In this document: one piece after another, positions 34,291 through 46,080 of the stretch | Layout of the letters: every line of letters starts with the position of its first letter | How positions within the stretch are numbered: position 1 is the first letter of the stretch | Assembly (NCBI RefSeq): GCF_026210795.1 | Contig: NC_089432.1 | Location: 4,278,001-4,342,000, forward strand | Length of the DNA: 64,000 bases | Origin: Rhizophagus irregularis | Lineage: Eukaryota; Glomeromycota; Glomeromycetes; Glomerales; Glomeraceae | Direction of reading: 5' to 3' | Translations under genes and position numbers: made by a program | Notes under the pieces: generated by a model | Told to the model about the DNA's origin: nothing | Seen by the model: only the letters and a program-made list of their open reading frames with translations | Database searches by the model: none

Positions 34291-34894
34291 TTATCATCAA
34301 GATCCAGGTTTTCTGTATTTATCAATTCTATTGATATATTTTTCTAATATTAATTTTATTATCAAGACCAAGGTCTCCTTACACAAGAAATCCATAACAA
34401 AATCAACGAATTTATTTATCACATTTGGTACATTTGGTGAGTTATTTTGTTTAAATTTAAAAAGTTTGGTGGCAAAAAATCACGTAAAATATAATTTTTT
34501 AGAGTAATTTAACCCAGGTTATTTAACCCAGGGGGCAAATTAGCAATTAAAAAGTCATTAAGAAATTTTAGCTTAATATTAACCAATTTCCACTATATAT
34601 TCTGTAGTATTAATAGGAATTAATAAATTAAAACCAAGTTTAAATCGTAGCAACTTATAAAACCATGCTTAATTATGTTTACATTATATAAATTTTATAC
34701 TTAAATAATTTATAATATTTAATTCAAAAAGATTGATTTTTATCGCAACTTCCATTATTTTTATTTTTTCATTATCAAATTTTATAATAACAATAATAAA
34801 AAATAAAAAATAAAAAGTTCATTTCAAATATTCACATTAGTAACTGGATTAGTACCAATATTCCATGTAAAATCATTATTTAAATCTTTTTCAT

Positions 34895-35578
34895 GTTACT
34901 TGACAATTTTATAATGCTTTATTACTTTCGGTCCATACATTTTAATTATATCAATCAATTGATCCAAATTCGGGTAATCTGATATATCCATCAAATAAGT
35001 ATTTATTTCTAATAATATAAGATTTTTTGTCCAATTCGATCTAATTTACATTAATATAAAGAAAATTTAAATTTGAATAAACCCATTGGTGATGATTTAT
35101 TCAATATTTTCGAAAGTAAATCAATATAATATAATCTCCTTGAATATATAAATCTTTTAAATATTGATATCTAATCAATATTTTCTCCAAATCATAATAA
35201 GTTGCCTCATCTTTATCGTCAATGGTTGTCTTAAAATATTTGATCTTTGGACAATTTTTACAAATTGTATTAGTAAGTTTTCTATTAATGTGATAATAAT
35301 TATAACTTAATTCGGTAATATGGCCTTCCGTACCAATCACAATTTTAGGTAAAACTCTCCAGGTTTTAAGGTTTCTAAAATAGGTAAAGAAACAATTTCC
35401 AAACTTTCACATTTCATGTTATGTTCTAAAGAAATCTCTAAACTTATTAAATTTACAAGATATGAAAGAACATTCGTGACAGGTTTCCAATCTAATCTTA
35501 TATGTTTTATAGAATTAGCACTTTTAATTAATGCTTCTTCAATAGAATTTACTTGAAAATTCACTAAAGATGACTTCT
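34895..35578 (-). pseudogene. F-box/LRR-like protein, C-terminal part, frameshifted
   Basis: Minus-strand pieces in order are ALIKSANSIKHIRLDW, LVNLISLEISLEHN, SLPILETLK, then KNCPKIKYFKTTIDDKDE, LEKILIRYQYLKDLYI, LLSKILNKSSPMGLFKFKF and LLEINTYLMDIS. This Leu-rich, Asn/Lys-rich layout matches the C-terminal half of F-box/LRR-like proteins that are very numerous in Rhizophagus. Such proteins would select substrates for SCF ubiquitin ligases. The pieces lie in different frames and no N-terminal F-box is seen, so it is a broken, partial copy. Confidence 0.65.
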
Positions 35579-35579
35579 A

Positions 35580-36395
35580 GATTTTTTTGAGATTCAATTA
35601 ATTTTATACAATTCCAGAATTATTGATTTTTATGCTATTTTTATTAAATTGCATTTTTTTAATTGATTTACTAAATTTAGATAATCCTATCAAATTATCA
35701 ACTAATTAATATTATCAAGATTTCTTGTAATGCGACATTAAATGTTATTTTTTTTTTTAAAGTTGGATTATTATTCACTCTTTAATTTATTACTAAACTA
35801 TCATGCAATTTATTTACCTAAATAAAGGACGAAATTAACTGCAATTACAATATTTATTAACTATATTAGGTTGATGTGTGGTGACTTCGTCGCCACCAGA
35901 TAAATTATTCAAAACATAAGTGATCAGGCATTTATTTATGATTATTTTAATTAGTATAAAAAAAAAATTATACAACTAAATTAAATTGTACTTGCTATAA
36001 TAGATACTAACACGATTGAATTTATTTTATTCTACTTATCTAATATTAATTTTAGTATCAGTATTCAGATTCATTAAATTGTAGGGACCTTGACTAGCAA
36101 CTTTATTTTATTTTAGCTTTAGTTTTATGTTTAATTTATTTATTATCATTTTACAAATGAACTTTTTCCTATAATCAATTTTTTAAAAATAGAAAAGAAT
36201 ACAAACCATTAAATTTTTTACACTTTTAAAATTTTGATGTTAAATGACATTTCAAATTAAAATGTTATGTTTAAGTTTATAAAAATGATTACTATATAAA
36301 AATAGATAATATTATAGCAATTTATGTATTTGTATTTCATTTACAACTTGTAAATTCTTTTTTTAACTACTGTAACGAAATAAATGATTTAAAGT
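35580..36395. other. Intergenic, no gene recognised
   Basis: AT-rich 3' flanks of two minus-strand genes. No RNA gene, repeat or coding stretch was identified. Confidence 0.45.
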
Positions 36396-36396
36396 T

Positions 36397-38707
36397 TTAT
36401 AATTCAATGATTGAAGGAAAATTATCATGAATTACTATTTGATTATTTTGAAGTGATTTATATTTATCTTGTGCATCTAGATCTCCTTGTTTGGCAGATT
36501 TTTCATACCAATAAATTGCTTTACCTATATCTTTTGTAATTCCATTTCCTTCTTCATACATTAAAGCAAGATTATATTGTGCTATAACATCCCCTAAATT
36601 TGCAGCACTATGATATAATTCAAATGCTTTTTTCTTATCAATTTTAGTACCAATACCATTACTATAACAATATCCTAACATAATTATTCCATCTGAATAT
36701 CCTCCTTCAGCTGATTTATTATATAAATCAAAAGCTTTATTAAAATTTTTTTCAACAACAATTCCATTTTCATAAAATCTACTAAGATTATATATAGCTA
36801 TAATATTATCATTATTTGCAGCTTTTTCATACCAATAAAAAGCTTTTTGATAATCTATATCAACTCCTATTCCTTTTTCATAAAAATAACCCATTTCTAA
36901 TTGCCCACTTGAAAAATTTTCATTAGCCACTTTTTCATAATATTCAAATGCTAATTTTTCATTTTTTATAGTTCCATATCCATAACTATAACAATAACCA
37001 ACAAAAAGATGTGCTATTATATGATTTCTTTGTGATGCATTAATAAACAAGTTAAATGCTTTCTCATTATTTTCACTTGTTACAATTCCATAATAATTAA
37101 AATACCCAAGAATAAAAATAGAATTTGAACTATTTTGATTATCTAATAACCAACTATAAATTTCTTGAGAATTTATATTATAATTATTAAAATATTCAAT
37201 AACTTGTTGTTTTGCTTTAAGTCCTTTATTTTTTAATATAAAAATAAAATCATCTATTTCATCAATTATAATGTTAAAATCTTCAATTGGAAAATTTTCT
37301 TCTTTACTTAGTATTAAAATAGGATCAATTTCTTTTATATTTAATTTATCAAAATTTTGAATAGGTTGAAATAAATCTACTTGTAAATTTGAATTATTAG
37401 TACTTAAAGAAGCCTCATTAATTTCTTGTTCATTTAGTATTTGATCATTTTCTACTATTACATCTGTTTTTGTCATTATGGCATTAAGCCAATCAACCAC
37501 TTGATATATTGTTGGTCGATTATCAGGCTCATCATCCCAACATTCTAAAGAACCATATATAATTAAAGATTAATAAAAATAGTATTTAATTTAAGAATTT
37601 TAAATTTAAAATATTACTTACTGGTATAGATTTTGATATATTTTTCAGGAGTACCAGGAACAATAGTTTCTCTAAGACCTTGTGAAATTTCCAAAGCGAA
37701 ATCAATATCAAATTGTTTATCTTCATCATAAAAAGGAGGTCGCCCACTAGATATCTCCCATAATAATACGCCTAAACTATAAATATCACTTTTTTCATTC
37801 AATGAGCATATTTGTGTTGATTGATTGTTATTATTTCTTTGTCCACTAAAGCTTTTTGGATCAATATAAGGAACCATCCCAAATAATTTAGATTGAAAAT
37901 TGGATGATTCACCAATTCTTTTTGATAATCCGAAATCCGCTAATTTGATTGCATTATTATGGATCAATATATTATAGGAGTGCTATTAAAGAAACATATG
38001 TATATTCAAATGAGTAATACAGGTATAATATTATTATTAATCAAATAATGTTAAATTAATTACCAAATCACGATGCACAATTCCCGTGTTATGTAAGTGC
38101 GATACAGCACTAGATAACTGATATGCCAAATTATACTTGTCATCCCACGTAAGCCTATTAAAATTTTCTTTCAAATAACTTCGAAGAGTACCACTATTAG
38201 CATATTCCATTACTAGCTGGTAATTATTATGATTTTCTAATTAATAAAAAAAAAATAATTAATAAAATGAACTTTGTGAAATTTTTCAATCAAAAGAATA
38301 GTTATATTTATTAAGGTGACTTTTATAAATACCTGACTCAAGTTTTGTTATTCCATAGCAACGAATAATATTATCATGAAAATCAACTTCGTGTTGAATT
38401 TTTAACTGAATAAAATATAAAAATATTTGAAATAAATATATTAGATAAAATTTATAGACGAAAAAAAATGTATTATACATTAAAATACCTCACGAACGAT
38501 TTCTTTCATGGTGATATTATCAAGACTAAAAAAAGATTTTAACGCAAATTGCTTTTCTGAATTTTTCCAATTTGCACGAAATACTTTTCCGTAACCTCCA
38601 GTACCAATATGTTGAATATTATCAAATTCTTTATATTCATATGATTTAAAATATTCTTTATCCACTGATTCCTCAATCCAATTAACCCATTCATTTGTAT
38701 CTTGCAT
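36397..38707 (-). CDS. TKL-like kinase with Sel1 repeats, complete
   Basis: Five exons (38707-38489, 38405-38333, 38236-38064, 37982-37622, 37544-36397) join in phase to 657 aa. The kinase domain spans about residues 25-290: GTGGYGKVFRANW, FALKS (ATP lysine), VMEYANSGTLRSYL, HRDLHSYNIL (catalytic loop), LADFGLSKR (DFG) and LLWEISSGRPPF. A linker follows, then about seven Sel1 repeats (GYFNYYGIVTSENNEKAFNL and similar), ending near residue 640. A soluble signalling protein is likely, with the Sel1 solenoid binding partners; substrates are unknown. It has every motif needed for activity, unlike its paralogues at 1071 and 25587. Confidence 0.92.
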
Positions 38708-38798
38708 ATTGATATTATTGAATGTATTGAATAATGTTAACAGTAAAGTTTAAAAAAATGGAAAGTAAAAAAAATCGGTAAAGTTTAACTTGTACGCC

Positions 38799-38830
38799 TA
38801 TTTTATATATTTTTTCTCCGATGTTAGTCG
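38799..38830 (-). promoter_or_regulatory. TATA box and upstream block of the kinase-Sel1 gene
   Basis: TATAAAATA (minus strand, 38807-38799) is about 92 nt before the ATG. Further upstream come GGAGAAAAAA and GTACGACTAACAT, as before 25587. Conservation continues to the TGACGTCATC motif near 38930. Confidence 0.6.
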
Positions 38831-38989
38831 TACAGGCATTTAGTACTACCTCAAAACAAACAAAAAAGTCAATCAGCCATGGTACGCAGCACGCAGTAAT
38901 TTCATGCACAGTATATTTCATGACGTCATCATTAAAATTATCATCAAATGTCGTACTGTAAAAAGAATTTTTAAATTTCTTATGCAAGT

Positions 38990-39920
38990 CGGTTGGATCT
39001 TTGCAGGCGTCTTCTGTTAGTGAGATTCAACATTCAGTCTTGCTTGTACAGTAGATGTTTCAGTGCTATACCGTAGGATGAAGTACCAATTGGTTGCTAT
39101 CTATTCAAAAATTATGAGACGCGGATCAGTAATGCACATATCGGAAGAAAAAGATAAATAGAATCTCCGGCTATGAACAAATCTATACTAACATATTATT
39201 TGTCCCAATAATCGATAGAATAAATATAGTCGCAAAATCACTGTATATTTATATGAGGCATACAGTGTCAGAAATAACCCCGCCGAAAATTTATGTTGCT
39301 TGCATTCCGTGATGCTGTACGAAAAAAAAATGGACAATATCATTATTTTGATTGGCACTCTCATGTGACATTGTGACATGTGGCTGATTTTCGATTGATA
39401 AATTTTTTTTCGTAATTTCCTTGACACATCGCTGACTCAGTTCGTAGTATTACTGACTCACAGTTCGTAGTAATTAGTCAACAACTGTTTATGGAAACAT
39501 ATATATATGTGATAAATAATCAAAATGTCGAACTATTCTTCGCTATTTCGAGTACTTTCGCTTTAAAAATTTTCTTATTTGTTGAGATTCAAAAAAAGTG
39601 AAAAAGATAATCTATACAAATTCCATTTTTTTTCTTTTAATACCGACCGAGTCTATAATTGAAGAAAGGATGTATTCTCGGATAATTTTTGCTGCAAAAA
39701 TTTGATTAAATTAATTTACTTTTTTTATCATCTTATTTTAAGTTCATTAATATGAATAATTTCAATCGAATAGATGCATCCCAGGTACAAACTAAATTCG
39801 AGGAAAATTCCCTACCTGTTAGATCTAACGTTGTACCCATAAGGTCTTTTACTTGTGTTATACTGAAAAATTACTTTTTTGACCCTCGTTTTAATTCTCG
39901 ATTTTTGCGATTGCAGATAT
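38990..39920. other. Intergenic between divergent genes
   Basis: No gene recognised. A possible non-coding first exon or upstream ATG (39752) of the Crinkler-type gene lies here. Joining that ATG's exon through the GTACAA donor at 39784 to the AG at 39916 gives a frame that soon stops, so I placed the start at 39924. Confidence 0.4.
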
Positions 39921-39923
39921 ACC

Positions 39924-42900
39924 ATGGCATATTATCTCATTCTAGGTGAAGTTCCCGCTAAAAGGAAACTTGATTTTGTTAAGTTCGATTTCTCAGAACG
40001 CGTCATGATACTCAGGAATGCTATCTATGATAAGAAGAAGAACACCTTTACCAATAAAAATATTGACGAAAACGACCTCATATTATGGAAAGTCGATATT
40101 CCTTTCGATGGTGAAAATGATAAGCTGACGATGCTTGATGAAAAGTTTGATACAATTAACATTGAACAAGATCTTGAAGGAAAGGAAATGTTACCAGGAG
40201 ACGAAATTTCAAAACATTTAAAAAACTTTGATAAACCAACATCCTTAATTCACATAATCGTGCAACCGCCCCAGCCCGCCACCACTGGTAAGTGTCTCCC
40301 AATGGTTTACCTCTCGAACAAGAAATTCGCAGTAACAAAATATCGAGTTTGTTCTGATCTCTTTTTTTCGCGTTAAAGTAGGTCCCTCTCATCAAGGCGT
40401 TCCACAAGGTACGGTATCTCTAGTTAAATTTCCTGTGTTGTCTTAGTCTTTGTATTCTGGCCCGCCATTATTGATACATATAGGTTACTTGCACCGTATC
40501 TATTTGTTAATACACTGTGCTTTCTTATTGTTCACAAAACATAGTGACGTCGATCGAAGATGCCATGAAAAAGATTTTGGAGGGAATTCATGAACAAATG
40601 GACGTAGACAATGTAGACAATAATAAGCCCAAGCCCATGGCTCTAAAACAACGTGACCTTAAGCAAGCTATTGATGTGATTGACAGGAATTTTTGTAATT
40701 CCTTAGATAAACAAGAAGCTATAAAAAAAGAAACTCCCACGGCAAAGACAAACTATCGAATCCTTTTATGCGGTGGGGCACCTGGCATAGGTAACTTTCA
40801 TACATTCTCTTGTATGTTTTTACAGCAGATAAAGCGGTTTTAGCCTTCTAATTAACAAATTCAAACTATAATTCACTAGGAAAGACACGTTATGGAGTTG
40901 AATTGTTTAATTGTCTCGACAAAGAATGGAAGATATCAAAAGGCCAAAAGCCTTACATGCTTTACATGCTTTTTGATTTCACTAATGGTTATGCTTTAGA
41001 TGAGTATGAAATCCAGGGGGATATTAAAATTGCATCAGAAATCATTCTTGGATTGCGGTTGGCGTACCACTATTTGGTCCACAAAAAATATGTGATGAGT
41101 TTTACAGTGTTCCGTACGAAATCCAATGAATATAAGCAATTTTTCAGATTGAGTAATGTCCTTTTATACATCCACAACCTTGAACATGAAAGTCTGATTC
41201 AACGTGGCAAGCATCTTTTCATTTTTCTTCAAATTGATGAATTTTAGCTAATTTTCAAAGAGCGAAATGAAGGAGAAAAATTATTTAAGCAGTTAATGTA
41301 TATTCTTGGGCATCATATGGCCGGAGAAATTCCTGAAGTATTTGTGCAGACTCTACTTTCAGGTACAGCACCACAGGATGCAATACGAGCAATGGAACCT
41401 ACAATGTATTCTATTGAACCTCTTAACCTTCCACTGTTATTCTTGGAGTCACGTCTTGATATTATGAGAGATTTTGCAACAAATCACGATGTTTCTGATT
41501 GTGTGTGGGTACCAAAAGTTTAGATACATCAATTACTTCTTGATACAGGTGGTCTTCCACGTGCTTTGGAGTATCTTTTTACAGAATTTTTCGGGCAAGG
41601 TTTTACAAGTGTTAAGGAATTTTTTGAAGAACTTGAAACAAAGACTCCATCAAGAATTTACAGCAAAATCGTATACAAGCTTGATGATGCATATAACATC
41701 AGCACTTATGCTAGTGATCATAAAAAGCTTATATATGAGATTGTTTATAGAAATATTATGGAAATTGAATCAAAAATGTCTGATGAACTACAAGATGGTC
41801 GCTTTATTATAAAATTGGAACATTTGGAGCGTGACAGGCACTTGATACTAAGGAAATTGGAAGTAACACGTAAAGTTCTAATTGATATACCATACTTCTT
41901 TATGTATATTTACGTTGATGAACTTGGAATTTTCTCAAACAAATTAGACAGAGCATTTTTACCTGATTCGGATTGGTCATGGGAGGATTTTGAAATATTT
42001 ATTGCGGATTTTATAGCATCAAAAATCCGTATGATTCATGTTCTGGAAAAAACCAAATCATTAAAACTTGGGGATTTCTTTCATGGTGCACAGGGTAGTG
42101 ATGTTACACTGAACCTGTTGATCAATTTCGAACCTGTTCAAATCTATAAATTAAAACATCAATTTCCATGCCTGAACCTTTCCGCAAAAGAGGGAAATTA
42201 TGATTTAAATAAGCTAGAGCCGGGTTACATTATGATCAATGGTTATTCGGCACCATTTGCAGATGTCTTTTTTTTAGTAAATAACCCCGAACCTATTCTT
42301 ATTGCTATTCAATGCAGAAAAAGAAAAAAATCTCTTGATTTGAGAACAATTAAAGATGAACATGAGAAAAATTCGAATATTTCTGAAAAAATGGAAGAAA
42401 AGGCCGAAAAAATCAGAGAAAATGCTAAAGTAAAAGGCAGAGAGATGAAAGAAAAATTGCAAAAAGAGGCAGAGCAATATACAAAACTTGCAGATTTTTT
42501 GAGCAAATATCGTATTATCACAATTTTTATTACAACTCAGCGTTTCAGGGAGGAATTGGAATCTCTTCCTGATGATTGTATTTTGATTCATCAAGAAAAC
42601 TTTGACATTTTCTTCGGGCCTGTATTTTCCTCTCGTACCAAGCTTGTAATGACCAGAGATTCAAATCCAAATCTGAGTACTGCAAGTGAATTGACGTCAA
42701 AGTTTAAAGCAATTAAGAAAGATATAGGAGAGAAAATTGAAGAAGCTAGAAAAAGAAAGACTTTTAGGTCACATAAAGAGTTCTGTAAAGATTTTCCAGA
42801 ATTGGCTGAAGATGATGAGATCCGAAATAATTTTGTTTACTACCCATACCCTCCACATATAGAATCCTTTGAACATCCAAACAAGAGAACACGTGTTTAA
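39924..42900 (+). pseudogene. Crinkler (CRN)-type NTPase protein with two in-frame TAG codons
   Basis: Exons are 39924-40287, 40379-40408, 40545-40790 and 40880-42900, in phase. The first exon is a CRN-type header (MAYYLILGEV, LILWKVDIPF, LIHIIVQPPQ) that in this family guides export or targeting. A P-loop (GGAPGIGKT) is formed across the third intron. A Walker-B-like FLQIDEF follows, so the middle is an STAND/AAA-like NTPase. The C-terminal part has YSAPFADVFFLVNN and ILIAIQCRKR, reminiscent of the nuclease-fold ends of Crinkler-RHS proteins, then a Lys/Glu-rich coiled coil and LADFLSKYRIITIFITTQRF. TAG codons at 41245 and 41521 (codons 336 and 428) interrupt an otherwise open frame; there is no frameshift. 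Inactive as read, unless stops are suppressed or are errors. Confidence 0.85.
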
Positions 42901-42904
42901 GATA

Positions 42905-43590
42905 AAACCTTTTTCGACTTTTTTTTCTACCGCGTTGGATTTCGTCAACAGGGCGGACATCCTCGTATTATCACATTTTTGCCGATCATTTTGCCGATCA
43001 TTTGTTAATTATCTATTCAATATTATCACATAACAAAACCATTATTATGGGGATTTTTTTTTGAAAATTCTGTTATACATAAAACTAAAATAATTTGAAT
43101 TAATCATCTTGAGGGTCAAAATAGTCGAAATTAGCCAAAATTACATCATATAATGTGATTATTATAATTAATAAATAATATGAAAATTTAAAATTTACAA
43201 TCTCAATATCTAATGATCAGATTTAAATGAAATATATACCATTAGATTCGTCTCATTGAGAGGATTCGAATGGTTGTAAAATCACTGCAATTGGATCAAT
43301 AATAACGAAGCTATCACATTTCATAATTTGACTTTTGACCTTTTAGCTTGAATATTTTAACTTTTGGAGTTTAATTTCAGTTTTATGTATGAATTCTACA
43401 TAACAAAATAGTATATTAATTTTTCATAAATTAAATAATTTTTCTAATGGCAACTTTTTATTTATAATAATGCATTTATTAAAAATAATTTAAATACAGT
43501 AAATAAAAGAAAGTTTTTATCCATATTTATATTTGCATACATTCACACATTATTGTAATTTAGCCATATATTATACTGAGTTTCATATTG
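42905..43590. other. Intergenic, no gene recognised
   Basis: AT-rich 3' flanks of two convergent genes. No repeat or RNA gene was seen. Confidence 0.5.
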
Positions 43591-43591
43591 A

Positions 43592-45388
43592 TTATCCATA
43601 TCTTGTTCTGTCATCTAAATCATCATCTTTTGTAATTTCAGGTATTTCATTATCCTTTAATGGCTTAGACAATCTTTTATTTAAATTAGTAATATTTGTT
43701 TTAATACTTCTTGACAAATAATTAAAGCAATATTTACATTTTTCATTAAGTATACTTAAACATTCTTTATGATAGCTATGCCCACATATTAAAACAATAT
43801 TTGATAATGAATTTGTAATATTACAATTATCTGCATCACAAAATTTATCTTCAGCTGGTGGATTTGAAGTACTCCAAGCTAGAGGAAGAACTTTTACATT
43901 CACAATTCTATTATTAAAACTTGGAAATTCAAATGTTTCATTACCATTATTTTTTGTTCTTCCAATATTATGATAAATCTTATCAAAAAGTGATAGTAAA
44001 AATAATGAAACCTTTTTTTCTAAAGATATTAACTTAACTTTTGAAATATTTGTATTTCTTGTATTGACAAATGCATCTTTAAACCCTTTATCATTTCTTT
44101 CAATATCAATAATTTTTGCCTTTTGAATAATTTGTTTATCTGAATTTGACTCAACAGTTTGATATCTAAGAGAGCTATGAAAATTTTCAACAAAATAGTC
44201 ATTAAAAATTGGTAAATGACTTTTTAAAATATCAATAATTGGATGCTCATTTAATGTCCAATAAAATACATCACTTAAAAATATAAGTGGTGCTTTATTA
44301 TAATTATGTCTTTGTAATCATTGAAATAAAACCCAAATTTTTACAATACTTTCTAGATATCCTTCATAAAATCCACATTTAAAAAGTTTTGCATATATTT
44401 CTAATGTAAGGTGTAAAGAATTATCTAATAAATCTATCATTGTTAAATATTCTATATCTTTTGTGTTTCCAAAATGATTTATAATTAAATTACGAATATT
44501 TTTCCATCCATAAAAAGTAAGATTTAATATAAGATCAATAAGTCTTGGCTTTGTTTTGTGCTAAAACTTTATTTTCTCCAAAAAGATTATGATATACCAT
44601 TTCAAAGAAAAAATGATATATTTGAAATAATGTTTCTCTACTATTTAAAGAAACATGAAGTGGTCCAATCATAGGAATTAAACTTAATATTTGAGATGGA
44701 ATTCTAGAATTATCTTTTTTATTAAGTCTTAGTGTAATAGCTCTTCTTAAATTTATTTGACCAGGCCAATCACAAATTGTAGGAATTATAAAATTGTTTA
44801 AATAATCTTCTTGTTCTATTTTTTCAAATGTTGTAAATAAAATATTTGCAGATTCAATATAATCTTTTGCATTATGCAAAGGATGCAAAATAAAATCTAT
44901 TAGTTTACTATTTTTCATTGATCTTAATTCCTGTTGATTTTGAATACGCCCATCATAATCTCATGAACAGTGAGAAATTCCATTTTATTTTCATATGAAT
45001 CATCAGATCTCCACATTTCAGTTTGCTAATAATAATTTTTTCCTAATTTATTCATAAAATTACTATCAATATAATTTATAATTAATTTAAAGTCAATACC
45101 TTTAGGAAAATGAATTGAAATATTATTTAATGAATAAAAAGGTATTTTAGGTATATTAGGATTTGAATTTAATAATATTGTTACAAAATGATTAATATCA
45201 TGTGTTTTTAATAAAGTTGGTTGATTTCTTCGATGAATATGATTATGATAATCATCAATATTAAGTATAAACATATTTTCAATATTTTGTAAACAGTAAT
45301 TATTTACAGTATCTTGATGACTTTCTGAAATAAGAGTTTTTTGACGAGATACTGTGTTCTTGTTATTGAAAAACCTATCCTGGTACAT
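43592..45388 (-). pseudogene. Multicopy RING-tailed protein family, decayed
   Basis: It reads from MYQDRFFNNKNTVSRQ at 45388 through FILNIDDYHNHIHRR, FPKGIDFKLIINYI, NKMEFLTVHEIM, ICDWPGQINLRRAI, FLSDVFYWTLNEHP, IFNDYFVENFHSSLR and LPLAWSTSN. It ends in a RING-like CDADNC...CGHSYHKEC...CKYC. Stops occur near 45026 and 44318, and the frame shifts near 44950 and 44545. The order of blocks matches a repetitive family I associate with Rhizophagus genomes, probably carried by mobile elements, but I know no proven function. The C-terminal metal cluster suggests E3-ligase-like or structural zinc binding. Confidence 0.65.
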
Positions 45389-45599
45389 ATTTTATTTTTA
45401 GCATATGGGCTGATTTGTCTACCTTTAATTAAAATATTAATTTTATTAAGTATTGTAATGTTGAAATTGAATAATTGAATAAATGATTCTGATCACAACC
45501 ATTATTAAAATATGTTGTTTTAAGATGAAAATAAGAATGTTCAAATTTATTTTTATATTATTTAAAAATATAATTTGATTTAATATGAATTTAATAAAT

Positions 45600-46080
45600 G
45601 TTATTTTTGAGAAAAATTCTAAGGTTTTGTTATAAAATCAACTGTTGCATTGTTTGTATGAGGACGAATATTAATAATTCTTTTGTGGTTTCTATTAGTA
45701 ATTTTGCAATAAATATTAAATTATTCTCTCTAAAATTTAGTAAAGAAAGAATTTCAAGTTTTGGTAAAAAAATTCCTTATAAATTATTATCATTTAATAT
45801 CATATTAAAAACTATAAAAACGTATTTTAATTCTGTTAAATTAATAAAATTTGAAATTACTTGGACTAGCAAATAAGTGCAATTACATAGTTCAAGAATT
45901 CTCAAAGTTGTTCAATAATATTAAAAAGATTCGCCGTCTTTCTGACATGTAAAATTTTATTTCTCCTAAATTTTTTTGTGAGAGAACCGAAATACTTATA
46001 TTATCATCAATATTTGAACTTTCTTCTATCACTTAAATTATTATAATAAATTGAATTTTCGGATCCAATAAAAATTTGAT
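45600..46080 (-). pseudogene. Decayed F-box/LRR-like fragment
   Basis: The minus strand gives ESSNIDDNISISVLSQKNL then, below, FINLTELKYVFI and LPKLEILSLLNFREN, with stops between. This Leu-rich style fits the F-box/LRR-like family, and the first part resembles the fragment at 30580-30885. The plus-strand open frame at 45598-45876 is its shadow. Confidence 0.45.

Noticed and set aside
39752..39949. Alternative start exon for the Crinkler-type gene (MNNFNRIDASQ)
   Set aside because: Splicing at its GTACAA donor to the AG at 39916 leads into a frame that stops; the ATG at 39924 gives the family-like start.
42274..42594. Minus-strand open frames rich in Phe/Ser
   Set aside because: They are antisense shadows of the Lys/Glu-rich coiled coil of the Crinkler-type gene.
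45598..45876. Plus-strand 92-codon open frame
   Set aside because: The minus strand reads as a decayed LRR-like protein, so the plus frame is its shadow.
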